From Comamonas sp. BIGb0152 (GTDB lineage Bacteria; Pseudomonadota; Gammaproteobacteria; Burkholderiales; Burkholderiaceae_C): 64,000 bases of DNA. Shown here one piece after another: positions 1 through 9,846 of the stretch (positions are counted from its first letter, which is position 1; each line of letters opens with the position of its first letter). The position numbers and the translations under genes were made by a program. The notes under the pieces are model-generated. The model had not been told where the DNA came from and did no database searches. It saw nothing but the letters and a program-made list of their open reading frames with translations. Location of the stretch: assembly GCF_024809975.1 (NCBI RefSeq), contig NZ_JANUDY010000009.1, positions 1 through 64,000 on the forward strand, read 5' to 3'.

Positions 1-84
1 TCCGGCAGGATTCCTCTGAGTTGCTGAAGCGTGGTAACTCCAGTTTCCCAGACCTGTCCGGTTGAACAACCTATTGAAACATCA

Positions 85-258
85 CACCTAGGGAAGCGCT
101 GCAAAACGCCCTGCCGTGGTCTGAGCGCGGGTTCGGGCGATCCGCGGCGTTGTCTTCGTTGGCAATCGCTACGGCTCGACGGCAAAAGACGCCTTGCGCA
201 TCATCCCGATCCGCGCCCATCCCGCTGGGCGAGGGTTTTGCAGAGCCTCCCTAGGCTG
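85..258. repeat. Dispersed intergenic inverted repeat, copy A
   Basis: The two ends form an inverted repeat: CCTAGGGA(A/G)GC-CTGCAAAAC on the left and its near-perfect reverse complement on the right. Read on the minus strand, the right half matches the start of the repeat at 1207-1300 (shared core CAACCCTCG then GATGG-CGCGGATC). It lies just upstream of the MOSC gene and carries no convincing ORF. It is probably a small non-autonomous palindromic element or BIME-like repeat. Confidence 0.5.
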
Positions 259-315
259 GCGGCCTTTTACTCGTTACAGTGTGGTTTGCCCAGATCAACG
301 CAGGCGCAGAGCAGC

Positions 316-1197
316 ATGGCTAATAGCGATTTTTTTGATGTCACCGGCCATATTGGCCAATTGTGGGTTTTTCCCATCAAATCCTGTGCCGGCATCGCCG
401 TGCAAAGTGCGCGCCTGTTGGCGACGGGCCTGGAGCATGACCGGGCCTTCATGCTGGTCGACGGGCGGGGCGAATTCATCTCGCAGCGCGAGATCGCCCG
501 CATGGTGCTGGTGCAACCCGCCATTGCCGACGGCGTGATGACGGTAACGGCCCCCGGCATGGCGGCGCTGGCCGTGGATATGGCATTTGCTGGCCCCGAG
601 CGCACCGTACGCGTTTGGAGCGACCAGGTCTCGGCCCTGCAGGCGCCCGACGCAGTCAATGCCTGGTTCAGCGCGTTTTTGCAGACCGAGTGCACGCTGG
701 TGCGCATGGCCCCGCAAGCCGTTCGCCTGGCCAGCAAGAACTGGACCGGCGGCGCCGATGCGCCCACGCAGTTTGCCGATGGCTTCCCTGTGCTGGTGGT
801 CAGCCAGGCCTCGGTCGAAGAGCTCAACGCGCGCCTGACCCAGGCGGGCGAAGTGCCTGTGGTCACAGAGCGCTTTCGCGCCAATATCGTGGTCGACGGC
901 TTTCAGTCCCATGACGAAGACCGGATCGAGAGCCTGTCGGTACAGCAAGGTGGCCCGGGCAGCCAGCAATGGGCCGATCTGCCGCTGGTCAAGCCCTGTG
1001 CGCGCTGTCCCATCCCCGATGTCGACCCGGCCACCGCCGACCGCGGCACCCGCGTGACCGATACCTTGCAGACCTACCGCCACGATGCGCGGCTGGATGG
1101 CGCTGTCACCTTTGGCATGAACGCCTATGTGCCTGCCGGCACCGGCGGCGTGCTGCGGGTGGGTGATGCGGTGGGCGGCGCTTTGCAGTTTGACTGA
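316..1197 (+). CDS. MOSC domain protein with N-terminal beta-barrel
   Basis: About 293 residues. The N-terminal part (GHIGQLWVFPIKSCAG) is the MOSC_N beta-barrel, and the C-terminal half is a MOSC domain with the conserved cysteine in the segment KPCARCPIPDVD. Members of this family bind sulfur carriers or molybdenum cofactor and are related to mARC/YcbX-type enzymes that act on N-hydroxylated substrates; the substrate here is unknown. The frame stays open back to position 31, but that extension runs through a dispersed repeat and has noncoding composition, so the ATG at 316 (MANSDFF) is preferred. It stands alone and is followed by another copy of the repeat. Confidence 0.85.
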   Translation: MANSDFFDVTGHIGQLWVFPIKSCAGIAVQSARLLATGLEHDRAFMLVDGRGEFISQREIARMVLVQPAIADGVMTVTAPGMAALAVDMAFAGPERTVRVWSDQVSALQAPDAVNAWFSAFLQTECTLVRMAPQAVRLASKNWTGGADAPTQFADGFPVLVVSQASVEELNARLTQAGEVPVVTERFRANIVVDGFQSHDEDRIESLSVQQGGPGSQQWADLPLVKPCARCPIPDVDPATADRGTRVTDTLQTYRHDARLDGAVTFGMNAYVPAGTGGVLRVGDAVGGALQFD

Positions 1198-1206
1198 ACG
1201 CAGCCA

Positions 1207-1300
1207 AGGGCGCTTCTGCACAACCCTCGTCCACGGAGATGGACGCGGATCGCCTGACTCCGCATGCAGACCAGGGCTGGGAGTTTTGCAGACGCGCCCT
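1207..1300. repeat. Dispersed intergenic inverted repeat, copy B
   Basis: Terminal inverted repeat AGGGCGC-TCTGCA against TGCAGACGCGCCCT. The interior contains GATGGACGCGGATC and CCGCATGCAGACC, both also found in the copy at about 35752-35845 and, inverted, at 85-258. It lies between the MOSC gene and ychF. Confidence 0.5.
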
Positions 1301-1381
1301 ATTAATACGCCTGAATTCGCGATTGCGATGCAGTCGGCATAAAATGCCGGGTTTGTCCGAAAGAATAGAGAAAGCACTGCC

Positions 1382-2476
1382 ATGAGCCTCAAATGCGGCA
1401 TCGTCGGTTTGCCCAATGTTGGCAAGTCCACCCTTTTTAATGCGTTGACCAAGGCAGGTATTGCCGCCGAAAACTATCCTTTCTGCACGATCGAACCCAA
1501 TACCGGCGTGGTGGAAGTGCCCGATCCGCGCCTGGACCAACTCTCGAAGATCGTCGAGCCCGAGCGCGTCGTTCCCGCCATCGTGGAGTTTGTTGATATC
1601 GCCGGCCTGGTGGCAGGTGCCTCCAAGGGCGAAGGCCTGGGCAACCAGTTCCTGGCCCACATCCGCGAGACGGATGCCATCGTCAACGTGGTGCGCTGCT
1701 TCGAAGACCCCAATGTGATCCACGTGGCCAACAAGGTCGACCCGATCGCCGATATCGAAGTCATCCAGACAGAGCTGTGCCTGGCCGACCTGGCCACCGT
1801 GGACAAGGCGCTGAACCGCTACAGCAAGGCCGCCAAGTCGGGCAACGACAAGGAAGCCGCCAAGGTGGTGTCCCTGCTGACCCCCATCCAGGCCGCGCTC
1901 GACCAAGGCAAGCCCGCCCGCATCGTGCCCGTGTCCAAGGAAGATGCACCGCTGCTCAAGCAGTTCTGCCTGATCACCGCCAAGCCCGCGATGTTTGTCG
2001 GAAATGTCAGCGAAGACGGCTTTGAGAACAACCCGCTGCTCGACAGCCTCAAGGCCTACGCCGAGGCCCAAGGTGCGCCCGTGGTCGCTATTTGCGCCAA
2101 GATCGAAGCAGAAATGTCCGAGATGGGCGACGAAGACCGCGACATGTTCCTGCAGGAAATGGGCCTGGAAGAGCCGGGCCTGAACCGCCTGATCCGCGCT
2201 GGCTTCACCCTCCTGGGTCTGCAAACCTACTTCACCGCTGGCGTGAAGGAAGTGCGTGCCTGGACCGTCCCCGTGGGTGCCACCGCCCCCCAGGCTGCAG
2301 GCGTCATCCACGGCGACTTCGAGCGCGGCTTTATCCGCGCCCAGACCATCGCCTTTGACGACTACATCCAGTACAAGGGTGAGCAAGGCGCCAAGGAAGC
2401 GGGCAAGATGCGCGCCGAAGGCAAGGAATACATCGTCAAGGATGGCGATGTGCTGAACTTCTTGTTCAACGTTTAA
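1382..2476 (+). CDS. ychF: Redox-regulated ATPase YchF (Obg family)
   Basis: 364 residues, full length for YchF. Walker [10 protein letters not shown] occupies residues 9-17 and is followed by [18 protein letters not shown], a typical switch I region. The G3 motif is [17 protein letters not shown]. The C-terminus carries the TGS domain ([12 protein letters not shown]) and ends in DVLNFLFNV, as in E. coli YchF. YchF prefers ATP over GTP, binds ribosomes and negatively influences oxidative stress defence. In many proteobacteria it sits beside pth, but no pth is next to it here. The stop is followed by a GGGCAC-gca-GTGCCC hairpin without a T-run. Confidence 0.97.
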   Translation: MSLKCGIVGLPNVGKSTLFNALTKAGIAAENYPFCTIEPNTGVVEVPDPRLDQLSKIVEPERVVPAIVEFVDIAGLVAGASKGEGLGNQFLAHIRETDAIVNVVRCFEDPNVIHVANKVDPIADIEVIQTELCLADLATVDKALNRYSKAAKSGNDKEAAKVVSLLTPIQAALDQGKPARIVPVSKEDAPLLKQFCLITAKPAMFVGNVSEDGFENNPLLDSLKAYAEAQGAPVVAICAKIEAEMSEMGDEDRDMFLQEMGLEEPGLNRLIRAGFTLLGLQTYFTAGVKEVRAWTVPVGATAPQAAGVIHGDFERGFIRAQTIAFDDYIQYKGEQGAKEAGKMRAEGKEYIVKDGDVLNFLFNV

Positions 2477-2566
2477 GTTCCAGGGCTGGGCACGCAGTGC
2501 CCGGCACATCATCTTCTCATTGCGGTGGGTCGGGCATGCATGCTGGCCCCTACGTAACGCTGGGCC

Positions 2567-3121
2567 TCAGGCGCAAAGGTTCAGAATTCGCGTCACCCGC
2601 GCCTGCACCTCCTCATCCCCCTCAAAACGCAGCACCCGGCAGGTGCGGCTTGCCAGCCAGGCTTCGTGGCGGGCGCGGCTGCGGCCAGGTAGCAGGCCTT
2701 GATCGTATTGGGCAGACCAAGCCAGAAAATCGGGATTGGCATGGCCATAGCGGGCGATTTCGCGTGCCTCGATGCGGGCCAGTCGCAGGTCGGTGGGGAG
2801 GCTGAGGAAGACCACCAGGTCGAAGCTGTCCTCTAATGCCGAGCCCCAGCCGCAGACTGAGCCGGACACCATGCTGCCGGGGTGCGGGGCCAAATAAGCC
2901 AGCAGACGCTGCAGCCGCTCTGCCGGATCTACCTTGTGCTGGAACGGCGGGTGGCTGGGCTTCCAGTAAAAATCATCCGCGTCGGCCCAGGCCATGCCGG
3001 TGCGAGCAGCCAGTGCCCGGCCCAGGGTGGAGGTGCCGGAGCCCGATGCGCCAACGATGTTGATGCGTTGATGCGCCAGTGGCGCCTGGGTGGTTGCTGC
3101 GGGGAACACGGTTTTAAGCAC
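2567..3121 (-). CDS. P-loop AAA/adenylate-kinase-like protein
   Basis: 184 residues. Walker A is GASGSGTSTLGRAL (about residues 24-37), in which threonine replaces the usual lysine (GSGTST rather than GSGKST), a variant seen in a family of small putative kinases. Then comes WADADDFYWKPSHPPF, which resembles the substrate-binding region of shikimate or adenylate kinases, and a LARIEAREIARYG lid-like region. Substrate unknown. The start is a GTG overlapping the end of the upstream YqaA-type gene, so the two are probably translationally coupled. Confidence 0.75.
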   Translation of the reverse strand: MLKTVFPAATTQAPLAHQRINIVGASGSGTSTLGRALAARTGMAWADADDFYWKPSHPPFQHKVDPAERLQRLLAYLAPHPGSMVSGSVCGWGSALEDSFDLVVFLSLPTDLRLARIEAREIARYGHANPDFLAWSAQYDQGLLPGRSRARHEAWLASRTCRVLRFEGDEEVQARVTRILNLCA

Positions 3122-3656
3122 CGGGCCAGAAATGCAGGATGGTCATCGTCATCAGCAAGTAGCGCAAAAATTTGCCAATCGCCATATAGAACACACAGGG
3201 CCAGAACGGCAGGCGCAGCCAGCCGGCCACAGCGCACAGCGGATCGCCCACGATGGGCAGCCAGCTGAGCAGGCAGGCCTTGGCACCAAATTTGCGCAGC
3301 CAGATGCGGGCCATGCGCTGGTGGCGGCTTTGTTTGTTGGGGGGCGTGGCGGGGATGAGAGGGTTCGCGGGGGCTGCGCCATGGCCGGCATGGCGCAGGC
3401 GGCGGGCCTTGTACCAGGCGGTGCGCGCCAGCGCGCCCGTCCACCAACTGATGGCGCCGCCCAAGGTATTGCCGGCCGTGGCCACCAAGATGGCCTGCCA
3501 GAACAGATCGGGGTTGAGGTGTAGCAGGCCGGCCACAGCGGGTTCGGACCCAAGGGGCAGCAAGGTGGCCGAGATCAGGGCGACGATAAATACCGTGCTG
3601 AGCCCGAACTGCGGCAAGGCCAGCCATGCCAGCAACTGATGAATCCAAGCTTCCAT
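3114..3656 (-). CDS. YqaA/DedA-like (VTT domain) inner-membrane protein
   Basis: About 180 residues from the ATG at 3656 (MEAWIHQLLAWLALPQ). Hydrophobic segments include FIVALISATLLPLGSEPAV, LVATAGNTLGGAISWWTGAL and a C-terminal PFWPCVFYMAIGKFLRYLL. The pattern GNTLGG-WW and LPIVGDPLCAVAGWLRLPF is typical of YqaA proteins, a branch of the VTT/DedA superfamily of putative lipid scramblases or transporters. The frame is open to 3977, but that extension overlaps the dusB promoter. It is longer than E. coli YqaA (about 142 residues) because of an internal basic insert around the RRLRHAGHG segment. Confidence 0.8.
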   Translation of the reverse strand: MEAWIHQLLAWLALPQFGLSTVFIVALISATLLPLGSEPAVAGLLHLNPDLFWQAILVATAGNTLGGAISWWTGALARTAWYKARRLRHAGHGAAPANPLIPATPPNKQSRHQRMARIWLRKFGAKACLLSWLPIVGDPLCAVAGWLRLPFWPCVFYMAIGKFLRYLLMTMTILHFWPGA

Positions 3657-3867
3657 GGCTGCCAGTGTAGCGGCTGGTGCCTGCGTGCCAGCGGCAGCGC
3701 GGGCCGGTGTCGTGTCAGCCAAGAGGCCGAAAAATCCCATATGGACAAGCCGTTGCGGCATTGTGGCCTGAGCGCTCACTGCAGCTGTCAGGCGCTGCCC
3801 AAGGGTGTCGCCTATTGCGGCACCATCGCTCAATTTTTGGGCATTCCTAAATGTCAAGCGGGTAGAT

Positions 3868-3899
3868 TTGAGGTTTGCTGCTTTTTTAAGCAGTACAAT
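3868..3899 (+). promoter_or_regulatory. Putative dusB-fis promoter with hairpin
   Basis: A TACAAT hexamer (3894-3899) directly follows a perfect CTGCTT-tttt-AAGCAG hairpin (3878-3893). A TTGAGG lies at 3868 but with a 20-base spacer, so the -35 assignment is weak. The dusB ATG is 65 bases further on. The palindrome between the elements could be an operator or simply a structured leader. The 307 bases between the YqaA gene and dusB contain nothing else I can recognise. Confidence 0.3.
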
Positions 3900-3963
3900 C
3901 TGCCCCTTCCCCTCACCACAACAACCAGCACTTCGGTGGCGAAGTGCTCGCTTTTTGCATTCC

Positions 3964-5037
3964 ATGTCCGTTCGCATCGGTCCCTATACTCTGGCCAACA
4001 ATGTGTTTGTGGCGCCCATGGCGGGCGTGACAGACAGGCCCTTTCGCCAGCTGTGCAAGGCGCTGGGGGCGGGCTATGCAGTCAGCGAGATGGTGACCAG
4101 CCGCAAGGACCTGTGGGACAGCCTCAAGACCAGCCGCCGCGCCAACCATGCGGGCGAGCCCGGGCCAATCTCCGTGCAGATAGCAGGCACCGACGCGCCG
4201 ATGATGGCCGAGGCGGCGGTCTACAACATTGAGCGCGGCGCGCAGATCATCGACATCAACATGGGTTGCCCGGCCAAGAAGGTCTGCAACAAGTGGGCAG
4301 GTTCTGCACTGATGCAAAACGAGCCGTTGGCGGTAGAGATTGCCGCTGCGGTGGTGGCGGCAGCTGCCCCCCATGGCGTGCCGGTCACCCTCAAGATGCG
4401 CACTGGCTGGAGCGATGACCACAAGAATGCCGTGCAGCTGGCGCGCCAGTTTGAGCAAGCGGGCATCCAGATGCTCACCGTGCATGGCCGCACGCGCGAG
4501 CAGGGCTACCGGGGCCTGGCCGAGTACGACACGATCCGTGCCGTCAAACAGGCCGTGTCGGTGCCCGTGGTGGCGAATGGTGATATCACCAGCCCCGCCA
4601 AGGCGCGCGATGTGCTGGCCTTGACCGGTGCGGATGCGGTGATGGTGGGACGGGCGGCCCAGGGCCGCCCCTGGATTTTTCGCGAGATCGTGCATTTTCT
4701 GCAGACCGGCGAGCTGCTGGCGCCGCCCTTGGTGGCGGAGCTGCGCAGGCACTTGCTGGAGCACCTGCAAGACCACTATGCGCTGTACGGCGAGAGCACG
4801 GGTGTGCGCTCGGCGCGCAAGCACATTGCCTGGTATGTGCGCGATCTGCCGGGGGGCGATGCGTTCAGGCGCGAGATGAATCTGATTGAAAACAGTGCGG
4901 CGCAATGGCAGGCCGTAGCCGATTACCTGTGGGCCCTGGGGCAGCAGATGGATCGGCTGCCGGGCATGGCGCCAGCACAAGAGGCCAGCGGGAGTGCGAT
5001 GGCCCAAGCAACAACAACGAGTGATGACTTTGTATGA
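3964..5037 (+). CDS. dusB: tRNA-dihydrouridine synthase B
   Basis: 357 residues. Opens MSVRIGPYTLANNVFVAPMAGVTD with the FMN-binding barrel motif APMAGVTDRPFR. The active-site segment NMGCPAKKVCNKWAGSAL places the catalytic cysteine at about C102, and KMRTGW and HGRTREQGY are characteristic Dus motifs. The enzyme reduces uridine in the tRNA D-loop using FMN and NAD(P)H. The ATG at 3964 matches the family N-terminus; an upstream extension in the same frame is noncoding. The stop overlaps the fis ATG by four bases, reproducing the conserved dusB-fis operon in which fis translation depends on the upstream gene. Confidence 0.96.
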   Translation: MSVRIGPYTLANNVFVAPMAGVTDRPFRQLCKALGAGYAVSEMVTSRKDLWDSLKTSRRANHAGEPGPISVQIAGTDAPMMAEAAVYNIERGAQIIDINMGCPAKKVCNKWAGSALMQNEPLAVEIAAAVVAAAAPHGVPVTLKMRTGWSDDHKNAVQLARQFEQAGIQMLTVHGRTREQGYRGLAEYDTIRAVKQAVSVPVVANGDITSPAKARDVLALTGADAVMVGRAAQGRPWIFREIVHFLQTGELLAPPLVAELRRHLLEHLQDHYALYGESTGVRSARKHIAWYVRDLPGGDAFRREMNLIENSAAQWQAVADYLWALGQQMDRLPGMAPAQEASGSAMAQATTTSDDFV

Positions 5038-5267
5038 GTAAGACGACGATTGAGCAGTCCGTGCGGGACAGCCTGCAGACCTATTTTCAGGATCTGGAAG
5101 GCGAAGTGCCGGACCGTGTGTACGAGATGGTAGTCCGCATGGTGGAGCGCCCGATGCTGGAAGTGGTGATGAACCACGCCGACAACAACCAGTCGCGTGC
5201 GGCCGAATGGCTGGGCCTGAACCGCAACACCTTGCGCAAGAAGCTGGTCGAGCACAAGATGCTCTGA
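5034..5267 (+). CDS. fis: Fis family nucleoid-associated regulator
   Basis: 77 residues, shorter than the 98-residue E. coli Fis, as is usual in betaproteobacteria. The C-terminal helix-turn-helix is clear: NNQSRAAEWLGLNRNTLRKKL. Fis bends DNA and regulates rRNA, recombination and replication genes. It overlaps the end of dusB by ATGA and almost certainly shares its transcript. Confidence 0.95.
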   Translation: MSKTTIEQSVRDSLQTYFQDLEGEVPDRVYEMVVRMVERPMLEVVMNHADNNQSRAAEWLGLNRNTLRKKLVEHKML

Positions 5268-5344
5268 TCCCCCAATGATTTCAGTGCTGCTTGCGCCCGC
5301 TGCGCAAGCGGCACAAGCCTGTTTCTATCTTTGAAGTGATTGAC

Positions 5345-6943
5345 ATGAAAGCCCTGATTTCCGTTTCCGACAAAACCGGTATTGTCGAGTTTGCCCAGGC
5401 CCTGCACGCGCTGGGTGTGCAACTGCTGTCCACGGGCGGCACCGCCAAGCTGCTGGCTGACAAGGGCCTGCCCGTGACCGAAGTGGCCGAGGTCACCCGC
5501 TTCCCCGAGATGCTCGACGGCCGCGTCAAGACCTTGCACCCGATGGTGCATGGCGGCCTGCTGGCCCGCCGTGATCTGCCCGAGCACATGGCTGCGCTCA
5601 AGGAGCACGGCATCGAGACCATCGACTTGCTGGTGGTGAACCTCTACCCGTTTGAAGCCACGGTCGCCAAAGCCGGCTGCACCCTGGCCGATGCCATCGA
5701 GAACATCGACATTGGCGGCCCGGCCATGGTGCGTTCTGCCGCCAAGAACTGGAACGATGTGGGCGTGATCACCGCCGCCGACCAGTACGACGCCGTGCTC
5801 GCCGAGCTCAAGGCCGCGGGCAAGCTGTCGCACAAGCTGCGCTTTGCGCTGTCGGTGGCGGCATTCAACCGCATCAGCCAGTACGACGGCGCCATCAGCA
5901 ACTACCTGTCGTCGGTCACGTTCGAAGACGAGAAGCTGTCCGAAGAATACGTGCCTGAGCGCGCCGCCTTCCCCGGCCAGAGCAATGGCCAGTTCATCAA
6001 GATCCAGGACCTGCGCTATGGCGAAAACAGCCACCAGCAAGCGGCCTGGTACCGCGATCTGTACCCCGCACCTGGCTCGCTGGCCACGGGCGTGCAGCTG
6101 CAGGGCAAGGAGCTGAGCTACAACAACATCGCCGATGCCGATGCCGCCTGGGAATGCGTCAAGAGCTTCGACGTGCCTGCCTGCGTGATCGTCAAGCACG
6201 CCAACCCCTGCGGCGTGGCTGTGGGCGCAGATGCTTTCGAGGCCTACTCCAAGGCCTTCCAGACCGACCCGACCAGCGCTTTTGGCGGCATCATCGCCTT
6301 CAACCGCGCCGTCGACAAGGCGGCTGCCGAGGCCGTGTCCAAGCAGTTTGTCGAAGTGCTGATGGCCCCTGAGTTCAGCGCCGAGGCGCTGGAGGTCTTC
6401 AAGTCCAAGGTCAATGTGCGCCTGATGAAGATTGCACTGCCCGCTGGCGGCAACAGCGACTGGGAACAGGGCCGCAACGCCATTGAGTCCAAGCGCGTGG
6501 GCTCGGGCATCCTGCTGCAATCGGCCGACAACCACGAGCTGCAACTGGCGGATCTGAAGGTGGTGACCGTCAAGCAGCCGACCCCGCAAGAACTGCAAGA
6601 CCTGCTGTTTGCCTGGAAGGTAGCCAAGTTCGTCAAGTCCAATGCCATCGTGTTCTGCAAGAACGGCATGACCATGGGCGTGGGCGCTGGCCAGATGTCG
6701 CGTCTGGATTCGGCACGTATCGCGTCGATCAAGGCCGAGGCGGCCAAGCTGTCGCTGCAGAACACCGTCGTGGCGTCGGATGCCTTCTTCCCGTTCCGTG
6801 ACGGCCTGGATGTGGTGGTGGATGCCGGCGCAACCTGCGTGGCCCAGCCGGGTGGCTCGATGCGCGACCCGGAAGTGATTGCCGCTGCCGACGAGCGCGG
6901 CGTGGCCATGGTGTTCACCGGCGTGCGCCACTTCCGCCATTGA
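5345..6943 (+). CDS. purH: Bifunctional AICAR transformylase/IMP cyclohydrolase
   Basis: 532 residues, normal for PurH. The N-terminal MGS-like IMP cyclohydrolase domain begins [20 protein letters not shown] and contains the [11 protein letters not shown] loop. The C-terminal AICAR formyltransferase domain contains the catalytic Lys-His pair in [14 protein letters not shown] and ends with [15 protein letters not shown]. It catalyses the last two steps of de novo IMP synthesis. The ATG at 5345 fits the family start. A CAGCGCCT-gcga-AGGCGCTG hairpin lies just after the stop but lacks a T-run. Confidence 0.97.
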   Translation: MKALISVSDKTGIVEFAQALHALGVQLLSTGGTAKLLADKGLPVTEVAEVTRFPEMLDGRVKTLHPMVHGGLLARRDLPEHMAALKEHGIETIDLLVVNLYPFEATVAKAGCTLADAIENIDIGGPAMVRSAAKNWNDVGVITAADQYDAVLAELKAAGKLSHKLRFALSVAAFNRISQYDGAISNYLSSVTFEDEKLSEEYVPERAAFPGQSNGQFIKIQDLRYGENSHQQAAWYRDLYPAPGSLATGVQLQGKELSYNNIADADAAWECVKSFDVPACVIVKHANPCGVAVGADAFEAYSKAFQTDPTSAFGGIIAFNRAVDKAAAEAVSKQFVEVLMAPEFSAEALEVFKSKVNVRLMKIALPAGGNSDWEQGRNAIESKRVGSGILLQSADNHELQLADLKVVTVKQPTPQELQDLLFAWKVAKFVKSNAIVFCKNGMTMGVGAGQMSRLDSARIASIKAEAAKLSLQNTVVASDAFFPFRDGLDVVVDAGATCVAQPGGSMRDPEVIAAADERGVAMVFTGVRHFRH

Positions 6944-7049
6944 TGGCCCGGGCAGCGCCTGCGAAGGCGCTGCTGCTCTTCACCAAGCGCCGCGAACCTA
7001 ACCTGTTCGCCGGCCTGTTTTCAGCGTTGGCCCCCCGGCCGATTCCAGC

Positions 7050-7538
7050 ATGAGCGATTCGCAGCACCAAGACCCCCCTCCCGCCCCCGATTCGGACACC
7101 GAACCACCGCGCCGCTCGCGCTGGCTGGGGGTACTCATCGTGGCATTTGCCCTGGTGGTGGGCCTGGGCATGTTCAATATCGGGCGGCTGATCATCCGCC
7201 CCAAGGCCGAGGTAACGGCCGCTGACCGCCTGATCGAGGCCAGCCCCCAGTTGCAAAAGGGGCGCGACCTGGTGACCCGCAGCAGCGACTGCATGCGCTG
7301 CCACACCATGGAGCTGGATGTCGTGGGTCCGGGGTTCAGAAACATTGCCAAGCGCTATGCGGGCCGCGATGATGCCGTGCCTTATCTGGCCGGCAAGATC
7401 CGCGAAGGCAGTGTGGGCGAATGGGGCCGCATCGTGATGCCGCGCCACCCACAGGTCACGCAGGAGCAGGCCGAGCTGATGGCCGCCTGGTTGATGGCGC
7501 TCAGCCCCGCGAAGACACCGGCGGCCAACCCACCCTGA
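7050..7538 (+). CDS. Membrane-anchored class I cytochrome c
   Basis: 162 residues. A short charged, proline-rich N-terminus is followed by one transmembrane segment (WLGVLIVAFALVVGLGMFNI, about residues 28-47) that probably acts as an uncleaved anchor. The heme site is CMRCH (about residues 81-85) and the distal methionine is probably in RIVMPRHPQVT. Domain spacing resembles small c551/c552 cytochromes. It is likely a periplasmic electron carrier. The gene is monocistronic and ends at a strong terminator. Confidence 0.85.
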   Translation: MSDSQHQDPPPAPDSDTEPPRRSRWLGVLIVAFALVVGLGMFNIGRLIIRPKAEVTAADRLIEASPQLQKGRDLVTRSSDCMRCHTMELDVVGPGFRNIAKRYAGRDDAVPYLAGKIREGSVGEWGRIVMPRHPQVTQEQAELMAAWLMALSPAKTPAANPP

Positions 7539-7561
7539 ATGCTGTCTGAATTTGCTGACCG

Positions 7562-7586
7562 GCCCGCTTGCAAAGCGGGCTTTTTT
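7562..7586 (+). terminator. Rho-independent terminator after the cytochrome gene
   Basis: GCCCGCTT-gca-AAGCGGGC stem followed by six T residues. Confidence 0.9.
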
Positions 7587-7683
7587 GTGCGCCGCCGCAA
7601 TGCCCGTAGGCGGGGTCTGGAAAGGCCCTGCTTTGTAAAGCAAATCTGCGATACTGCAGCGACATAGACCTGAAGGAGGATGC

Positions 7684-8394
7684 ATGAACTTTCCCGAATA
7701 TGCTGGCCATGGCGCTGGCTTGACCGAGGCGCAAAGCCGAGGCCAATTCATCAAGGCCGCCTACAGCCATCTGGCGGTGGCCATTTTGGCTTTTGCCGTG
7801 CTGTCGTTTGGCCTGTACGCCAGCGGTGCATCGTTTGCCATGCTCAAAATGCTGGGTGTCAGCAAATGGGGCTGGTTGGCCGTCATGGGCGCCTTCATGG
7901 TGGTGGCCTGGTTGGCCACCAATGCGGCGGACAATTCGGAAAGCACCGGCGTGCAGTACCTGGCGCTGGGCGGCTTTGTGTTTGCCGAGTCGCTGATCTT
8001 TGCACCCATGCTGGCCATGGCCAGCATTGTGGCGCCGGGCTCCATCCAGGCCGCATCGATTGCGACCCTGGCCTTGGTGGCGGGCCTGACCTTCACCGCC
8101 TTCACCAGCAAAAAGGATTTTTCCTTCCTGGGTGGCTTCTTGAAGATTGCGGGCCTGGTGGCGATCGGCATCATTTTGGCCGGCGTGGTGTTCGGCTTCA
8201 AGCTGGGCATCTGGTTCTCGGGCGCGATGGTGCTGTTTGCCGGCGCTTGCGTGCTGTATGACACCTCGCAGATCATGCGCCACTACCCCGCAGACCGCCC
8301 CGCCGGCGCGGCCCTGCACCTGTTCGCATCGGTGGCCATGCTGTTTTGGTATGTGCTGCGCCTGATCATGCAACTGGGCGGCAGCGACGACTGA
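7684..8394 (+). CDS. Bax inhibitor-1 / YccA family membrane protein
   Basis: 236 residues with seven hydrophobic segments, such as LAVAILAFAVLSFGLYASG and WLAVMGAFMVVAWLATNAA. The conserved C-terminal signature is FAGACVLYDTSQIMRHYPAD and the protein ends in an LFWYVLRLIMQLG helix. BI-1/TMBIM proteins are pH-sensitive calcium leak channels; in bacteria YccA modulates FtsH proteolysis of membrane proteins. A strong ribosome-binding site (AAGGAGGA) lies a few bases before the ATG. Confidence 0.92.
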   Translation: MNFPEYAGHGAGLTEAQSRGQFIKAAYSHLAVAILAFAVLSFGLYASGASFAMLKMLGVSKWGWLAVMGAFMVVAWLATNAADNSESTGVQYLALGGFVFAESLIFAPMLAMASIVAPGSIQAASIATLALVAGLTFTAFTSKKDFSFLGGFLKIAGLVAIGIILAGVVFGFKLGIWFSGAMVLFAGACVLYDTSQIMRHYPADRPAGAALHLFASVAMLFWYVLRLIMQLGGSDD

Positions 8395-8412
8395 TCGCCA
8401 GCGGCAGGCAAC

Positions 8413-8442
8413 AAAAAACCTCGGCATGCCGAGGTTTTTTTT
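8413..8442. terminator. Bidirectional terminator between the BI-1 gene and hemL
   Basis: ACCTCGGCATGCCGAGGT stem with an A-run on one side and a T-run on the other, so it can serve both convergent genes. Confidence 0.9.
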
Positions 8443-8479
8443 GTGCCCGCCAGATGGGGCAGGGGGCAAGGGCGACGCC

Positions 8480-9778
8480 TTACAAGGTCTTGAAGACTTC
8501 GCGGGCGGCCTCGATGGTGGCCTGGATGTCGGCATCGGTATGCGCGCTGCTGACAAAGCCGGCCTCGTACAGCGCTGGTGCAAAGTAGTGGCCCCGGGCG
8601 AGCATGCCGTGGAAGAATTTGTTGAACAGCGGCTTGTCGCTCTTCATCACGGCTTCGTAGTGGCTGGGCAGCTCGGGCAGCAGGAAAAAGCCAAACAGGC
8701 CGCCCTGGTGGTCGATGCTGAAGGGGACACCTGCCGCATCGGCTTCCGCCTTCAGGCCGGCCATCAGCTGGCCGGTCTTGGCATGCAGCGCTTCATGGAA
8801 GCCCGGTTGGCTGATCAGTGCCAGGGTCTGCAGGCCGCAGGCCGTGGCAATGGGGTTGCCTGACAAGGTACCGGCCTGGTAGACCGGGCCCAGCGGCGAG
8901 AGCTTTTCCATGATCTCGCGACGCGCACCAAAGGCGGCCATCGGCATGCCGCCGCCAATCACCTTGCCCAGCACGGTGATGTCGGGTTGGAAGCCGGGAA
9001 TCTGCTGGGCGTACAGGCTTTGTGCGCTGCCCAGGGCCACGCGGAAGCCGGTCATCACCTCGTCGTAGATCAGCAAGGCGCCGTGCTGTTTGGTCAGCTC
9101 GCTGATGCGGCGGGTAAAGGCGGTGCTGGCGCGCACAAAGTTCATGTTGCCGGCAATCGGCTCCATGATCACGCAGGCGATCTGGTCGTCGTACTTGGCA
9201 AAGGCCTCTTCAAGCTGGGTAATGTCGTTGTATTCCAGCACGATGGTGTCCTGCACCACATGGCCGGGCACGCCCGCCGAGGATGAGGCACCAAAGGTGG
9301 CCAGACCCGAGCCGGCCTTGACCAGCAGCGCATCGGCATGGCCGTGGTAGCAGCCATTGAACTTGATGATCTTGTTGCGGCCGGTGTAACCACGGGCCAG
9401 GCGGATGGCGCTCATGCCCGCTTCGGTGCCGGAGCTGACCAGGCGCACCATGTCCATCGAAGGCATGAGCTTCAAGATGGCTTCGGACAGCGCAATCTCG
9501 CGCTCGGTGGGGGCGCCAAAAGAAAAGCCTTCCAGCAGCGCGGCCTGCACGGCGCTCAGCACCTGCGGGTGGCCATGGCCCAGAATCATCGGCCCCCAGG
9601 AGCCGATGTAGTCCACATACTGCTTGCCATTGGCATCGAACAGATGGGCACCTTGGGCGCGGGCGATGAAGGCGGGCGTGCCGCCTACGGCATTGAAGGC
9701 CCGCACGGGCGAGTTCACGCCGCCGGGGATGACCTGGCGTGCGCGTTCGAACAACTGGGCGTTTTTATCAATCGTCAT
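8480..9778 (-). CDS. hemL: Glutamate-1-semialdehyde 2,1-aminomutase
   Basis: 432 residues, the usual length. N-terminal [23 protein letters not shown] is diagnostic. The PLP-binding lysine lies in [14 protein letters not shown], and the PLP-phosphate region is [16 protein letters not shown]. The enzyme converts glutamate-1-semialdehyde to 5-aminolevulinate in the C5 pathway of heme synthesis. In many betaproteobacteria it is adjacent to thiD and the pil-chemosensory genes, as here. Confidence 0.97.
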   Translation of the reverse strand: MTIDKNAQLFERARQVIPGGVNSPVRAFNAVGGTPAFIARAQGAHLFDANGKQYVDYIGSWGPMILGHGHPQVLSAVQAALLEGFSFGAPTEREIALSEAILKLMPSMDMVRLVSSGTEAGMSAIRLARGYTGRNKIIKFNGCYHGHADALLVKAGSGLATFGASSSAGVPGHVVQDTIVLEYNDITQLEEAFAKYDDQIACVIMEPIAGNMNFVRASTAFTRRISELTKQHGALLIYDEVMTGFRVALGSAQSLYAQQIPGFQPDITVLGKVIGGGMPMAAFGARREIMEKLSPLGPVYQAGTLSGNPIATACGLQTLALISQPGFHEALHAKTGQLMAGLKAEADAAGVPFSIDHQGGLFGFFLLPELPSHYEAVMKSDKPLFNKFFHGMLARGHYFAPALYEAGFVSSAHTDADIQATIEAAREVFKTL

Positions 9779-9846
9779 ATGGGCTCACAACTAGACTGGC
9801 CTTGGATTGTCGGCCAAGCGCCAGCGCGGGGCTGTCAAATCGGTAT

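Noticed and set aside
31..315. N-terminal extension of the MOSC gene
   Set aside because: Lies over a dispersed repeat and has noncoding composition; family start is at 316.
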